Source: Ridgeia piscesae
Taxonomy: Eukaryota > Annelida > Polychaeta > Sabellida > Siboglinidae
Reading direction: 5' to 3'
DNA: 64,000 nucleotides
Assembly (NCBI GenBank): GCA_025642075.2
Contig: JAODUO010001328.1
Location: 1-64,000, forward strand
Part shown: in pieces, positions 22,820-38,000 of the stretch
How positions within the stretch are numbered: position 1 is the stretch's first letter
How the letters are laid out: every line of letters begins with the position of its first letter
The notes under the pieces: generated by a model
What the model was told of the DNA's origin: nothing
The model's database searches: none
Seen by the model: only the letters and a program-made list of their open reading frames with translations
Translations under genes and position numbers: made by a program

Positions 22820-23558
22820 AATTGTCAATTAAACAGTAAATATGGAGCGAGGCATTGTTTGTTTTGTGGCGATAGCAATCGATGATCAGTCGCGTTTCCC
22901 TCCTGCCAGTCTTGCAAGCCTGGCAGGAGGGAAACGCGACTGAAGCCAGGCTTCGCACGTCGGCGCTTGCACCGGGCTCCAAACGGTATATGACTGCAAT
23001 CACGATTCACAGATGCTTCTGTTTAGAAATCGATAATTAGATTGCATCTCATTAGGAAAGAAGGGTATATATAATATTAGGCTGAAATGGCATCGCAAAT
23101 GTTTTACCCAAGCAATTCATGCCACTGGATGGGCCTAAATTATGAATTCGTCAACTGTCTATGAAATGGGAAATTGGAGGCTTTTTCGGCGTAGTAATTA
23201 GTGTATGTTCTAAATTTATATTTTGAGATTAACTTAAATACGAATTAAGTAAGTTATGTCAGTAAAGACCGGAAGTTGTGTCAGTGAAGACCGTTTGTAG
23301 TTTTGCATCTTTAGTAAATTTTAAATATGTGCCAGTTAATTTAATTTAACTCCTGCCACGTTCAATAACTGGGATCGAGCCACGTTACTATATTTAGCTC
23401 GTATATTATCGTTCATCTCAATACCTCTTGGCCTATTTGGTAGGCCTACATGTTTTATTTCAAAACTGCACAAGTGAATTTTTGTTCAGTTCAACATATG
23501 TAATGTATGACAGTGTTCTATAAACATCGCACAGACTGCGTGGACGGCACGCAGAAGC
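22820..23558 (+). mobile_element. diverged relative of the 62091-63254 element
   Basis: Shares ordered, diverged blocks with the right-hand element: acagtaaat then gcactgtttgttt/gcattgtttgttt; tctcctgccag/cctcctgccag; aattcgtcaactg with tatgaaa; tttcaaaactg; and cagttcaacat. No intact termini are visible. Confidence 0.55.
22887..22942. repeat. perfect 23-bp inverted repeat, 10-nt loop
   Basis: Left arm 22887-22909 (cagtcgcgtttccctcctgc...), loop 22910-22919, right arm 22920-22942, exact complement. The related element near 62550 has only one arm. Confidence 0.95.
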
Positions 23559-23562
23559 TTAA

Positions 23563-24471
23563 AGGAACATGCAACCATAATGTTGAAAATGCGTAAAATT
23601 CCCCCAATTCCCACATACCATTCAAGATAGAATATTGTAACATATGTACTTTTTGTTTAATTTTGTAAGAATGTTATACACCATAAAATTAATCTTGAAA
23701 CGTACATTTTCACTAACCATGGGCCCTGCCATTGTTGCCCATTTCACGAGGAACTCACGGAGAGTAACGCGAGAGAATGCGTGAGTGTGACGTAGACTGT
23801 CCACAACTCTCAGCGATATAGGCGCTGCGCAACATGTAAACACTAGCACAGCGACATAATTTGAGTTCTTTTTATGAGTCTTATGATAAAAAAATGTTTG
23901 AATGTCAAGCAACAGAAAAACGGAGCCGCGGAGAAGGGTCAGTGAAAGGAAAGAGATTTTTCCAAATACCAATAAATTCCACCCGAAACGCGAGTTGGCG
24001 ATGAAATGGCTCCACAATATAGGTGCGGGTCATACGGTGGAAAAATTCAATTTCAACCGGAAAATGGTGTGCCAGCACCATTCCATCGTTGATCTGGAAC
24101 ACAGGTTGCTGGGATTGGGTGAAAGGCGACTGGTGCACGAAGATACTGTCCCCACTGAATTTGTAAACAGAAAGAAAAGTCCAGGGCCGAGCAGTGTTGC
24201 TATGGCAAGCGAAGAGCGGTCTCGCAAAAGGGACAAACATAATGTATGCAAATACTATAAATGGGGTACTAGAATATAATTCAATGTATTTCCTTTATAA
24301 TAATAAAAATCAATGATTAGTAATATATTCACTGCGCGACAGTCGACTGGAATAATTAGTTGGCTAAACGAGTTATTTACATGTGAAAGCGGGCGATAAT
24401 AAAAGTTACTAAGCTCCGTCGACATTGTTGAATGGTTTGAGCAATTGTTACTTTTTGGGTTGTATGTTCCT
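23563..24471 (+). mobile_element. Kolobok-like DNA transposon relic with THAP fragment
   Basis: Terminal inverted repeats AGGAACATGCAACC (left) and AGGAACATACAACC (right, reverse complement) are flanked on both sides by TTAA (23559-23562 and 24472-24475). The Kolobok superfamily is known for TTAA target duplications, purine-start/pyrimidine-end termini and THAP domains; all three are seen here. The 909-bp length means most of the transposase is absent. PiggyBac also uses TTAA but does not carry THAP domains. Confidence 0.65.
23890..24190 (+). pseudogene. THAP-type zinc-finger fragment, frameshifted
   Basis: In one frame ECQATEKRSRG then RFFQIP resembles the THAP start (C..., F..FP). In the next frame KRELAMKWLHNIG, MVCQHH and HEDTVPTEF match the W, C-x2-H and AVPTF positions. 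The switch of frame near 23970 and the lack of a full transposase point to a dead copy. Confidence 0.55.
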
Positions 24472-24475
24472 TTAA

Positions 24476-25285
24476 TTAAAGTTCGACAGTGTCCGTGATG
24501 CAGCCGCTGTGTTGGTTGTCTTTGAACTGGCGTTGGTCATCCCCGCATGACAGGCATGACATGCCGCTGATTACGTCGGTACCAGCTCTTCTCTACCCAT
24601 TAATTAGTGGCCTTACACATTCCTTTCAAATAAGTAGATATTCAGAACAAAGCATGAATCTAAACATGATAGCCAAACTACTCAAAGTGCTATCGACTAT
24701 TATGTAGTCGTCAAACCCTTGTTAAACAAATTGTTCGTTATCACCAGCTCAACTCTGTACAATTAAACTGTGAAGTATCTAAATATGAGACGTACACACA
24801 ACGTTAATTCAAATGTTATCCGGTAATTAATGTTTCTTGTTTGTTCCTCTATTATTGTTTCAGATTCTTGTGAAATTATGCTTTGGCAATTGCATGAAAA
24901 ATGTACCTCTGATAGCACTGAGCAGATACTTCTAAAACAAAATTAATACTGTTGTTTGTCCTCTTCGTGTAAGAAGAGATGCACTGAGATAAATGTCCCG
25001 CTGATCTGTAACTGTTTATTTGAGCAGATTCTTCTAAAGCAAATGTTGTTGTTTGGAGTCTTCATGTGTATAAAGACAGCACAACTGTATATTATTTTAT
25101 ACTGTTAGAAAATATGGATGTGTATGCATGATCTGACTGGAATACATACGTATTAGTATACAATCGGAAAAACCATACACGAACTCACGTTTCTAGACAA
25201 GGCGGCTATGGTTTTGAACTCTTCTTTTGTGGAAGGACATCCTCCGTCACATGAGTCCAATACGTACCCTATTTGTAATTAATTA
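24476..25285. other. intergenic, nothing recognised
   Basis: AT-rich sequence between the DBNL and RhoBTB genes without a supported gene. Confidence 0.6.
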
Positions 25286-25286
25286 A

Positions 25287-25465
<179 letters not shown>

Positions 25466-25520
25466 TAGCAATATAAAATTTCGATATTGTACCACATGGC
25501 AATATATGTAGGCAGTGGCT

Positions 25521-26138
25521 TCGCGTACGTGAGCCGTACGTTTAGGTCGCTAGTTTAAAAATGCGGCATTCATATTGCGTATCCGTATGCTTTTATTTTC
25601 TGTTACGTGAGCTGTATTTTTGGCATCATTTATCTAAGGTACGGCATTCGATAAGCGTATGCGGGTGATTTCTATACGTGAGCCTTCTCTGTAGTAGCTG
25701 TCATGCAGTTCCAAAAGTTTCCCCGCACGTGGCATGCGCCACGTTTATATACATAAGCTCTATTGCCGTATCTTTAGCACTCAGATCTAAAAGTAGGCCT
25801 AGGTGAATTTTGTCGCGCGTGCATGCCGTATCTTTAGCAAACAAATATAAAAGTTTCCGCGCGTGCATGTTGATGTACGTATACGAACGGAAGCTCTTTT
25901 GGCCCTTAGTTATAAGTATACGTGAGATTTTGTGCGTGTTATTTTTGCGCAAGTTTTTTGCGATTATAGCCCTATGGCTGTCAGTAAATCTAACAATGTC
26001 GAAAAAATCGCTCCCTCGTATAATTCCGTCGTACCGACAAGACGGACGCAGCATGCTTGCACAGAATTGAAAAAGAGGATATGCGCGCATCATCACGTAC
26101 GGTTAGGCCACGGGTCTAAAGATACGGTTCACGTACGC
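25521..26138. mobile_element. candidate small element with dispersed short repeats and inverted ends
   Basis: cgcgtacgtgagccgta near 25525 and its near reverse complement tacggttcacgtacgcg near 26121-26137 bound about 600 bp. Inside are several copies of a motif gccgtatctttagca. Richer in CG dinucleotides than its surroundings. No ORF of known type; the short open frames are unsupported. Confidence 0.35.
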
Positions 26139-26915
26139 GTAGACACTTCGATATATGTAATACACCAAATACTTGCCGCTCTAAATCAACATTACACACT
26201 GCCTCAAAACGGCTACCTTCGAGAATTTGTATAATATCGCTGTCTTTTTTGGCATGTATTTTATATATCCAAGTGTCTGATGCCGTCGCAAATTACACCA
26301 TATGCACCTTAGTTGAGACCAATTGTTAAACCATTGTGAGTGTCAAATGTGCTTATATGTCATAGTACACACTGCACCCGACCCCATACGAATCATTCAT
26401 AAACACGTGAAGTTGTTCTTGCGCTGACAACCAGGAGAACTGCATTTCGACCCCAACTGCACTTCGACGAATTCATGGTATAGGTCGTTGTACGATTGTC
26501 ATTTGTTTGAAGCAACTGTCAGATGCAACGACACAGAGGTAGCTAAATAAAACGTTGTCAATCCGTGCGTTCTGGCGTGGGACCAAGAACATACCATTGT
26601 CAGGGGCCACACGTTACGCTAAGCATGTCCAACGACAACTGAAGCATTGCACTGACTGTGTTAAACTGTGACAATGAAGCATGGTAGGAATTACACACGA
26701 ACAAAAAAAGGTTGCATTGAATAGTGTAAATACCTTCGCTGTTCGTGTCGAATGTGCAAATACCTATGATCGTACCGAATTGCGACTGGGAAAGAGGGGA
26801 GAAGGTGAACAAAAACGAGTGGTAGAGAAAACTATCGAAGAAAGTGGTGTAGAGTGAGAAGTGGGAAATAGCGGTGAAAGAGGTTAGATATAGTAAGAGT
26901 GATCGAGGGAGCGGG

Positions 26916-26919
<4 letters not shown>

Positions 26920-26986
<67 letters not shown>

Positions 26987-26987
26987 G

Positions 26988-27076
<89 letters not shown>
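26920..27076. repeat. (TA)n(CA)n compound microsatellite
   Basis: About 55 bp TA, then CA with a gcgcgc interruption. Confidence 0.97.
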
Positions 27077-27079
<3 letters not shown>

Positions 27080-27080
<1 letters not shown>

Positions 27081-28299
27081 TTTTGAACAATCGAACTAAG
27101 CCCGTGACTCGTAGCGCGATTTGGTTAAAACAAGATCAACGAATGCCGAGTGCTGGAAACATGTAGAAATCCTATCTGCTAATCGAAGTTCGGTGGCGTT
27201 CCAGGAACATTGTGATTATTTTATAAGCCGCCATGGCGCTAGTGGTATCAGTCTCACAGGTACACACAAATCGGTGACGTCGCAATGTTTACGTCGCTCA
27301 TCAATGAAACTTTGGGCATGAACGAAAACTTTTGCTACTACAAGTCGTAGTTGTGACACCCGATGACAAAGACGAATCAATTAACCAGGTAGACCGAGCT
27401 TCCAAGTGTTGGGCGATGTATCTAGTAAATTATTAAGCGATGTTTACATGATTAGGAACGCAGCTGCATGCGACTGTTTTTTTGCGCTGCTGACAGTGAC
27501 ACTGACAGCGTTGTTTACAAATTACAGTTTCGTTCTCGGCAGTGCGTTAGCAGTCACTGGTAATACTGGTTATAACCTGTTTGACTGATACAATCGGAAC
27601 AAAGCGTAAGCTTACCAGCATTCTTAGGGATACTAGATTTTATACAAGTAATGTATACTAATATATATGGAAAGTGATAAATTATTTTTCAAAATATATG
27701 TTCACAAATCTCATCTTGTATATTTCAAATTAGTTGTAAATCGGGATGTTTGTGTAAATGCTAAATGTACGTGTTTCTCACATTTTGTGCACATAACTTC
27801 TAGCAGTTAGTAAATACTGGCAATATCCTTAAGTGTTCGAATGGCGAGCGTAATTGAACGGCAGCACATTGACTATAATGTCGTCAGATTGAATGGTGTG
27901 TAGCTGCACATGCATCCGATGATGACATCCAAGCTAGAGGAAGGATACTATAGTCAGATTTAGTGTAGTGGTTTTTCCACAATTTATTTAATTTCTCCTC
28001 AAGCAGTTGCATTAATACCAGCAAAGCAAGCTTAACTACAAACATGCTCTGGGGGACTGAACATATGTTTTTTGTAATGTTTAATCTCAGCTTTTTTCTT
28101 TAAATATTTTAGGTGATGCCTTCTCTTGTAAGTCACTGTACCTTGGTTAAAAGTTTTAAATATACATAATTTATATCCTTTGAAACTGATAGCATACATG
28201 TCGTTGTCTTCACACTATGCAAGCAGTCCGAAATGAACCAACATCATTTTGGTATTTTCCTTAACAGCTTTTGAAATAGAATGTGTGCTAAAAATATAT

Positions 28300-28300
<1 letters not shown>
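27080..28300. other. intergenic, nothing recognised
   Basis: No supported exon; open frames are short and without family resemblance. Confidence 0.6.

Positions 28301-28302
<2 letters not shown>

Positions 28303-28337
<35 letters not shown>
28303..28337. repeat. (TA)n microsatellite
   Basis: Pure TA run. Confidence 0.95.
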
Positions 28338-28339
<2 letters not shown>

Positions 28340-29029
28340 CTAAATGCTGCATAGGGATACCAGCGCATATACGACCGCCTACAGGAGACCGGCCGTATAT
28401 TTTTATTAAACTGATTTTCCAATTATGTATAATTGGAACATTTTCTTTTATACAAATACACACCACATACTACAATGTTGTTATGATATTGTAATAAATA
28501 ACATATATACACAAAAATTGGTCTCCTTAAAACCTATATGCTTAGAGATTGGTGTGTAATCGGAAGTTAGTTATTAGTTATACTTAATTGCAGTAGTATA
28601 TATTTAACGCCGACCTAGTATATCCAAAAGACCAAAACCCAATGCAGCGATAACAATAACAACATAAATATATATGCAGACACACAATTTGACAGCGCCG
28701 CATTTAACAAATGTACGGCTAGGAGATCTGTCACAACTTTTAAACTATAAGCACTTCTCTGCCGGGGTCCCGTACGCGGCTCCTTATGCACATAAATATA
28801 TACAAGTGTCTGCAATAAATGCGCTCAAAACCAATCCAAATGTAAAATAATCTTTATAATAATTGCATAACTTAATTGCTTTATATCTAAACTATCTCCT
28901 CTAACAAGGATAATCATTAAATAAAATGCATTAGTTAAAAACTTTAAGGAGACCGGAGCCAGTCTCCTTAAAATAGCGGTTTCCCGTACTCGGTGCTATA
29001 TGCATAACTGGTCTCCCGTATGTAGGTTT

Positions 29030-29032
<3 letters not shown>
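28338..29032. other. intergenic, no gene recognised; one small hairpin
   Basis: AT-rich intergenic sequence without a supported exon. A 10-bp inverted repeat (ttaaggagac/gtctccttaa) lies near 28945-28973. Confidence 0.55.

Positions 29033-29101
<69 letters not shown>
29033..29101. repeat. (AT)n microsatellite
   Basis: About 69 bp of pure AT. Confidence 0.97.
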
Positions 29102-29102
<1 letters not shown>

Positions 29103-29827
29103 TTACAAAACCAACCATTTTGGACATATACCAAAATTCCAACTATTTTGGGCCCAAACAAAATACGGAATATAATAATACTTTTTTTAACTAACTTAAT
29201 AAAACACATATAAGAGTGCTTAGCTTTAAGTTGTCACGTGTGTAAAAGGAAAATGTGTACTTTTATTACAAATATACTTTTTGTGGTTCAAAATGGTGGT
29301 TCCAAAAAAGTCAACGTCCAACGATTATACAAAATTCATACCATTTTGGCCCTCCGTATCTACTATACCGACTATTTTGGGATGCGCGAAACAGCCAATG
29401 AGAATACAGCTGGACGAGTGCAATAATGTCGAACAGACTTAAGAAGTACGAAAATGTTGCGTGATTTCGCTCAGTTCCAAGTATGTTTCAATATGTATCG
29501 ATTCCATACTGACGGAGTGAAATCCGTTATGAAGCATCGCCCAACTGAGCCACAACTATGACGCAGAGGAGTGAAAAATGTTTCATACATGGGGTTTGTT
29601 TGTCATTAAAGCGAGGACTGAGCTGTTTTATCGCCCACATCCCGTCTGCGGTAATCTTTGTATTAGTCGGTCCAGAAACAAAACAGCTCTTTTCAGAGCT
29701 ACCCATATATTCGTAGAAGAATTTGCTACCATTGAATTGATGCTTATTTTCCTTAGCAATCTAAAACTGATCAAATCATATCATTAACAAGCCCTTACTA
29801 GGCCTTACGTCTACATCTGACAGTGAC

Positions 29828-29900
29828 ACAAAATTGTTTGTTTTAAGAATTAAGTCGTTGTCACTGACAGCGACTTAATTCTTAAAACAAACAATTTTGT
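29828..29900. repeat. perfect 30-bp inverted repeat, 13-nt loop
   Basis: Left arm 29828-29857 and right arm 29871-29900 are exact complements (acaaaattgtttgttttaag...). The 13-nt loop contains gtcactgac, itself complementary to the gacagtgac just before the left arm. Confidence 0.95.
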
Positions 29901-30407
29901 TTTGCCTGCTGCGGCTGGGTACATTGTATGTTATGAACTGTGTTGCTTTTAGGGGTCACTGCACGGGTGTTTATCATTCTCATGCCATTATACACAGTTC
30001 TGTAAGTTAATACTGTGAACCTCTCACTGACTGGAGTGTCCCTTTAAAACTTGGGTCCTCTTGATTAAGAGCTCACTTCATCACTGCACTCTACATATAA
30101 TTTACAATTATACATAGTAAACGCGTGATTTTGCAAAGTTTAGAACAAGCATAGAGATTTGTTAGCTGAAATACTCTTAAACGAGAACATGATAAATTAA
30201 TTTATTTCAGGTATAATACTAAATGCATATATATTTTTGCACGTTTGTCGTATATGCGAGCATGCATATGTTTGACGCGGGTGTGTTTGACGTATGTGTC
30301 TGCGTTTGATGTATGTGTGTGTGTGTGTGTGTGTCGGTGTATTTGGGGGTGTAGTTGTGCATATGGATGTGATAGGTATGTGCATGCTTGCACACGAACG
30401 TGTAATT

Positions 30408-32034
<1,627 letters not shown>

Positions 32035-32066
32035 ATACACGTGTATATTGGTATTTTAATTTACAG

Positions 32067-35000
32067 GCCTGCAGAGGCATGCTAGTCAACGCTGACCATG
32101 GCCATGTCCAGTCGGTCAGCCTCTGTGGGAGTGTCCAGCCCAACGTCAATGGGGCAGCTCAACCTGATGTTCATGGAACAAATGCGACAGGACCTTCACG
32201 TTGTCAAGTGTGTTGTCGTTGGCGACACGGGCGTTGGGAAGACGCGTCTCATCTGTAGTCGGGCTTGTGGCACCCGCTACTCCCTGCCCCAGCTCTCCGC
32301 CTCCCACGTCCCCACAGTCTGGGCCATTGACCAGTACCGCAAGAGTCAACAGGTAGTTAGCACATTTCTTCCTATCAGTCAGTTGACCTGTCAATCGATT
32401 GGTCAATCGATTGGTAAGTCGATCGGTCGATCGATTGGTCAGTGGATCAGTCACCAGATTGGTCAATAGATCGGTCAATCAATCGGTCAATCAATCAGTC
32501 AACCAACTAATCAATCAGTTTTGTTTTAACACCACATATCTCTGTGAAGTAGATTCAGTAGTGCTTAATTGGCAAACAATGTAAAAATAGGTTAAGAATG
32601 TGAAAATTACATTACAGCACCAGGTATACTGCAGTTAGGCAGTAGCAGGGCTTTATGCAGGAAAACATCTTTGCCAGTCACAAACTGTTTGCAAGAGACA
32701 CATGCATGTTAACTCGCAATGACACATACATACGAGCCAGTCGAGATGGGTCATTATGACTTCATTAAACTACAGACATTCGTGTGACACCCATTTTTAA
32801 AGCATAACCTATAGTATCTATGATTTTGGAAGGTGTTTTTTGAGCTACGCATCCAAAACGGGTGTATCCATCCAAATGATGGATGGATGGTCTCTACAGA
32901 AAGCTATGGCAGGTAGATATTATTGCATGACTCCAGTTTCATCCCAACACAAAGCTTTGGAGTTGTTGCGTATGTTCACAAAGTCAAACATTATTTTAAC
33001 ATTTTTTTCCCATCAATCCATAGTCTGCGGTATAAGGACTCAGATATTTGTAATTAAGTTTAATTTAGATTTTATGCATATAATATATACATTAGCAGTG
33101 TACTATTTATACATAATCAGTTATATGAATTGTTCTAATTGTTCATGTATGTGTGACTACCACCAATCAAAGATCAACAAACTAGTGGCATCCCACATTA
33201 CCAAGAGCAGTTTGATGTAAAATCCATTCACGAGGTGTCATTTGGAGAGTCACCAATCACTATAATGTTCGCATATCTCCGATACATGACAACACAAATC
33301 CATAACTTTATAAGTAAATAACTTCTAAAAACGTATCATCAACTGTTCCAGCAATGTGAGTGAAAGTAGAAAGAGGTGACTGGACCTCGTCTGTGAGGAG
33401 ATGCACTTACAGTGTCCCACATTGGCAGCATGTAGGTGACTGACTGGACGTGATGTTGCAGGTGCTGGAGAAGTCCTGGGGGTCAGTGGACGGGGTCAGT
33501 GTCCTGCTCCAGTTGTGGGACACGTTTGGATATCATGACAAGGACCGCAGATTTGCCTACGGCAGGTGGGTGCAAATAGGTCATCCTCGCAAACCAGGGG
33601 TCATTGTGCTATGCTACTATATAGGCTGATCGTCTCTGTAAAGCTGGGGAGTGAGTGGAGTCTAGCTATACAATCATAGCACTTGACTTTGCCAGTCGCT
33701 ACTGCATCAGCCGTGGGAACAGTGCAAATACTGTCCCAATTTGAGGACAGATACATGACTGGTGGAAATCCCAATGTAACGACCCATTCAAATCCTAAAT
33801 GTTGTAGGTAAAACGAGCAGTGTGTATGGCTGAAATCACGCAAAATGTTATATGACATGAACGGAGGCCGACCACACTACTCGTAGGTGATTTCCTTTGC
33901 TGACGTTAAAAGAGGAAGTTTTGAAAGGGATGTGCCAGATGAAGGGAAGAAATGGTAGATCACAGTACTCATGTAATCAGCCGCAGTGAACCCTGACCCT
34001 GAGAATGAAATTGTGTTGCTATTGATAGAAGGCAGTTGAGTGAACTGGAGCAATGTAGAGTGAAATAACTTGCCCAAGGGTTTATTAGTCAAACGTATGA
34101 CGCTCTAGCCACTGGGCCACTATACTACTACAAGGGTGACGACAGTAGGAAGAAGAATTTCTCCGTACCTGTTGCTAGCTAGCTTTTCTCTGCTTGGAGG
34201 ACGAAGCAGCATATGCAACGTATTCAAATGTATGAAAGCCAGTATCAGATTGCCATGCTGAATTTACATTTTCATATCGTCCAGGTGACTGACCAGACAG
34301 TCAGCTCCAGTGGGAACTCACCGAGATAGCTACACCTGTCATATCCATGCGTCATTGCTGAGTTGAGTCGAGGGAACTGTTCCGTGCCAGAACACGACCG
34401 GAACGCATTGTTTTTGACAGTTTCTAGTTATCAGTAGGAGCCTCACAGATCAACTGGAAACTGTCCACAAACTGGCCAAATTTGGTCCATCGTCTGTAGA
34501 ACATTGTCATACATCTTGCAGTTGCTACAACTGTAACATTGAGTTACACACAGTTTCTTTGTTTCCCACCAGGGCTGACGTCATCGTCGTTTGCTTCTCT
34601 GTTGTCCGCCCACATTCTCTGCGGAGCGTACTCAGTCACTGGTACCCTGAGATACAGCGCATCAGTCCTGGTGTTCCCATAATCCTTTGCGGCACACAGA
34701 TTGACCTGCGGTATTTGTACACACAGGAAGAATTCCTCAAGATCGACAAAGGCCCCTTTTTCAGGTTTGAAGAAAACACACATGGTCATTTTAGTTACAA
34801 TGATATTTTAAGATGAAACTTGCGTATACTCGGATTCATGCATCATACATGCAGATACATATATATTTTATCCATAATTTTTTAAGGAATTAATGTACAA
34901 ATTATTCATTTAGCTCTACGCCCACAGTATTAGATTATGATGTGTAATTATATCACATCACATGCAGCTGGTAACTTACCTGAATAGAATCTGCAAAGTG

Positions 35001-38000
35001 CTGCATCATTCTGTTATAAACATCTATTATTCTACTGTAATCTTAGTTACTTTGCATTTTTATTCATCCTAGTTATCTGTAATAACTTAACAAGATTTTT
35101 GTGTATGATTTGTTTACAGGGAGATCCATGACAGTGACATCTTGCTGCCAGAAAGAGGCCAGATAGTCGCCAAGGAGATGGGGGCATATTACTATGAAAC
35201 TAGCGTCCTTGTTCCCTATGGAGTTGACTACATGTTCATGAACGCGCTCCGGGCCGCCCTGCTCCACAAACGAGACAAACACATCTGGAACGTTCTCGGC
35301 AGCCTCAAACGCATCCAGAAACCCACTTGCCAGGCTCCGTTTCAACCACCGCGACCACTAGCGCCCCTATTGGTGTCACCTGCAGAGGAGAGTGATTCCG
35401 ACCTGTGGCACCAGGTGGAGTGTGACAGTTACTGCGATGTGGTGTTCGTGACACCAGGTGGCTGCGTGTCGGCGCACGCGGCATATCTCGTCACGGCTTC
35501 GTCCGTCTTTCAGCGACTCCTGCTGACACCTGGTGAGTTTCTCAGGAGTCATGTGTTCCACGGCAGTTCACAAAACATGGAGAGTCGCAATATGAACGTG
35601 ACGTGCACAGATTGGCCAGCGCCGCAATGTGACACAGTGGAGACATCTAGTGGCATTGGTGTGGAATCGCTAGATCGCTCGTCAGAAAATCGAGAACCAC
35701 AACAAACGTTTTTATTCAATCACCCGGTGTTCCAGACTCTCGAAACGCAGCCGTTCTCCGACCCGTTGAACAACGATGGCACCAACTGGCGGACAGTTAT
35801 TCACCTAGGCGAAGCCGCGACTTTGCCAGCACTTACCTGCGTGCTACGATATCTCTACACTGGCCAGTTAGGCAGCGATGACGCGGCCGTTCTCTTGGAC
35901 GTCCAGACGCTCGCTGACCTACTGGGCATGCCACAGTTGGTTGCCGTGGTAACTAACATTCGCAACCATGAGGAATTCCTCAATTCGGAAGTGTTGAAGA
36001 CGTTGCATGCTACCGTGGAACGTCAGACCCAAGAACTGCTGATAGAACGTGGCCTTCTGGCAGGTGAGCGCATTTGTTACCCATTAGCTAGCGCTAGACT
36101 CGTGTTAAGAGATATTCCTCAGCGTTGCGTGTATTATGTGTGATTGTTCTGAGCTACGTAAACAATCCACCAGACATGGGGTCAAAAACTTTTGTATTCG
36201 AAACTTTTTTAAAGTATTTGCATTTAACATTTAGGAATTAAAAGTAATTTTATTTATATTTAAATACAGCTGTACTGTCCTAAGATTTTTTTTAAGTATT
36301 TGAAATACTTTCCATTGTGTTTGTATTTAAATACATTTGCATTTATAAATATTTGTATTTGCCTGTGAATTCCTCAAGAGTATTTGCATTTAAATAAATT
36401 TAAATGTATCTGACTCATGTCTGTAGTCCACTAGTTGGGGACACTTCCTAAATATAACTTGCACTAGTCATAGAAAACATGCACTGCGATGTCATTTGTG
36501 TAAAATTTACGTCACGTTTGATTAATTTCATTTACGAACACTTCACAAAATCACCTTCTGCTGGTGTGCTGTAAGGTCTGGTTTGTAGCACTGCACGGAG
36601 ATTTATTTAGCTTTGTTATAAAAAAATTGAAATCAATCATGTGGAACCATTTGCAACAAATTATTTTATTTATTAATTCTGGAGTATTACTGTTTTGCCA
36701 CAACTATTGATAATTACATGCAAAAAAGCAAACTGCTATGAATTAAAACCAGGCATTTAAAACTGGTCATGTGTAAGGCATAAATATATATCCACATCTC
36801 TATCTTTAAACTTGCCAGTTGTGTGGATATGTAAGCGTATCTGTAAATATGTGTCTGTCTGTATAGTCACTTGCACCCATGAAATGTTATCTGATCTATT
36901 GATTGTGGACGTTTAAAAAAATACAAAAACCGTTGAGTTATCTACACAAGAAGCTACCTACTACCCTGGTGGAAAGATACGGAACCTGTAATGTGGTTAA
37001 TGATTCACTAGATGGCACCACTGCACCACTGTAATGGTGATAGCTAAGTCAGTTAGACTGTGGCTCTGTGTAGGTGTAATTGTCAGCCAAACTTAGCTTT
37101 ATCTAGAGACCCATCCATCCATCATTTGGGTGGGTAAAGTCCATTTTAGATGTGCCAAATGTGTGATCAGATGGGTGAAGATTTGAGGAACAAAATAATT
37201 ATTTCAATTAATTATACTTTACAAACGAGTGTCACACTTGCATGGATTATTATGTATTTCTGGACATATATACATATTTAGAATGGCTTCTGATAAATAT
37301 GTGTTCACATTTGTGAACATGTTGTGTTGAGACCTGTGAACATGTGTTGAGACACATGTGTGAATACGTTGTGTTGAGACACATGTGTGAATGTATTGTG
37401 TTGAGACACATGTGTGAATGTATTGTGTTGAGACACATGTGTGAATGTGTTGTGTTGATACACATGAGTGACTGTGTTGTGTTGAGACACATGAGTGACT
37501 GTGTTGTGTTGTGTTGAGACACATGAGTGACTGTGTTGTGTTGTGTTGAGACACATGTACCCCGGGTATGTGTGAATGTATTGTGTTGAGACACGTGTGA
37601 ATACGTTGTGTTGAGACACATGTGTGAATACGTTGTGTTGAGACACATGTGTGAATGCGTTGTGTTGAGACACATGTGTGAATATGTTGTGTTGAGACAC
37701 ATGTGTGAATGTGTTGTGTTGAGACACATGTGTGAATACGTTGTGTTGAGACACATGTGTGAATACGTTGTGTTGAGACACATGTGTGAATGCGTTGTGT
37801 TGAGACACATGTGTGAATGTGTTGTGTTGAGACACGTGTGAATACATTGTGTTGACACATGTGTGAATGCATTGTGTTGAGACACATGTGTGAATGTGTT
37901 GTGTTGAGACACATGTGTGAATGTGTTGTGTTGAGACACATGTGTGAATATGTTGTGTTGAGACACATGTGTGAATGTATTGTGTTGAGACACATGTGTT

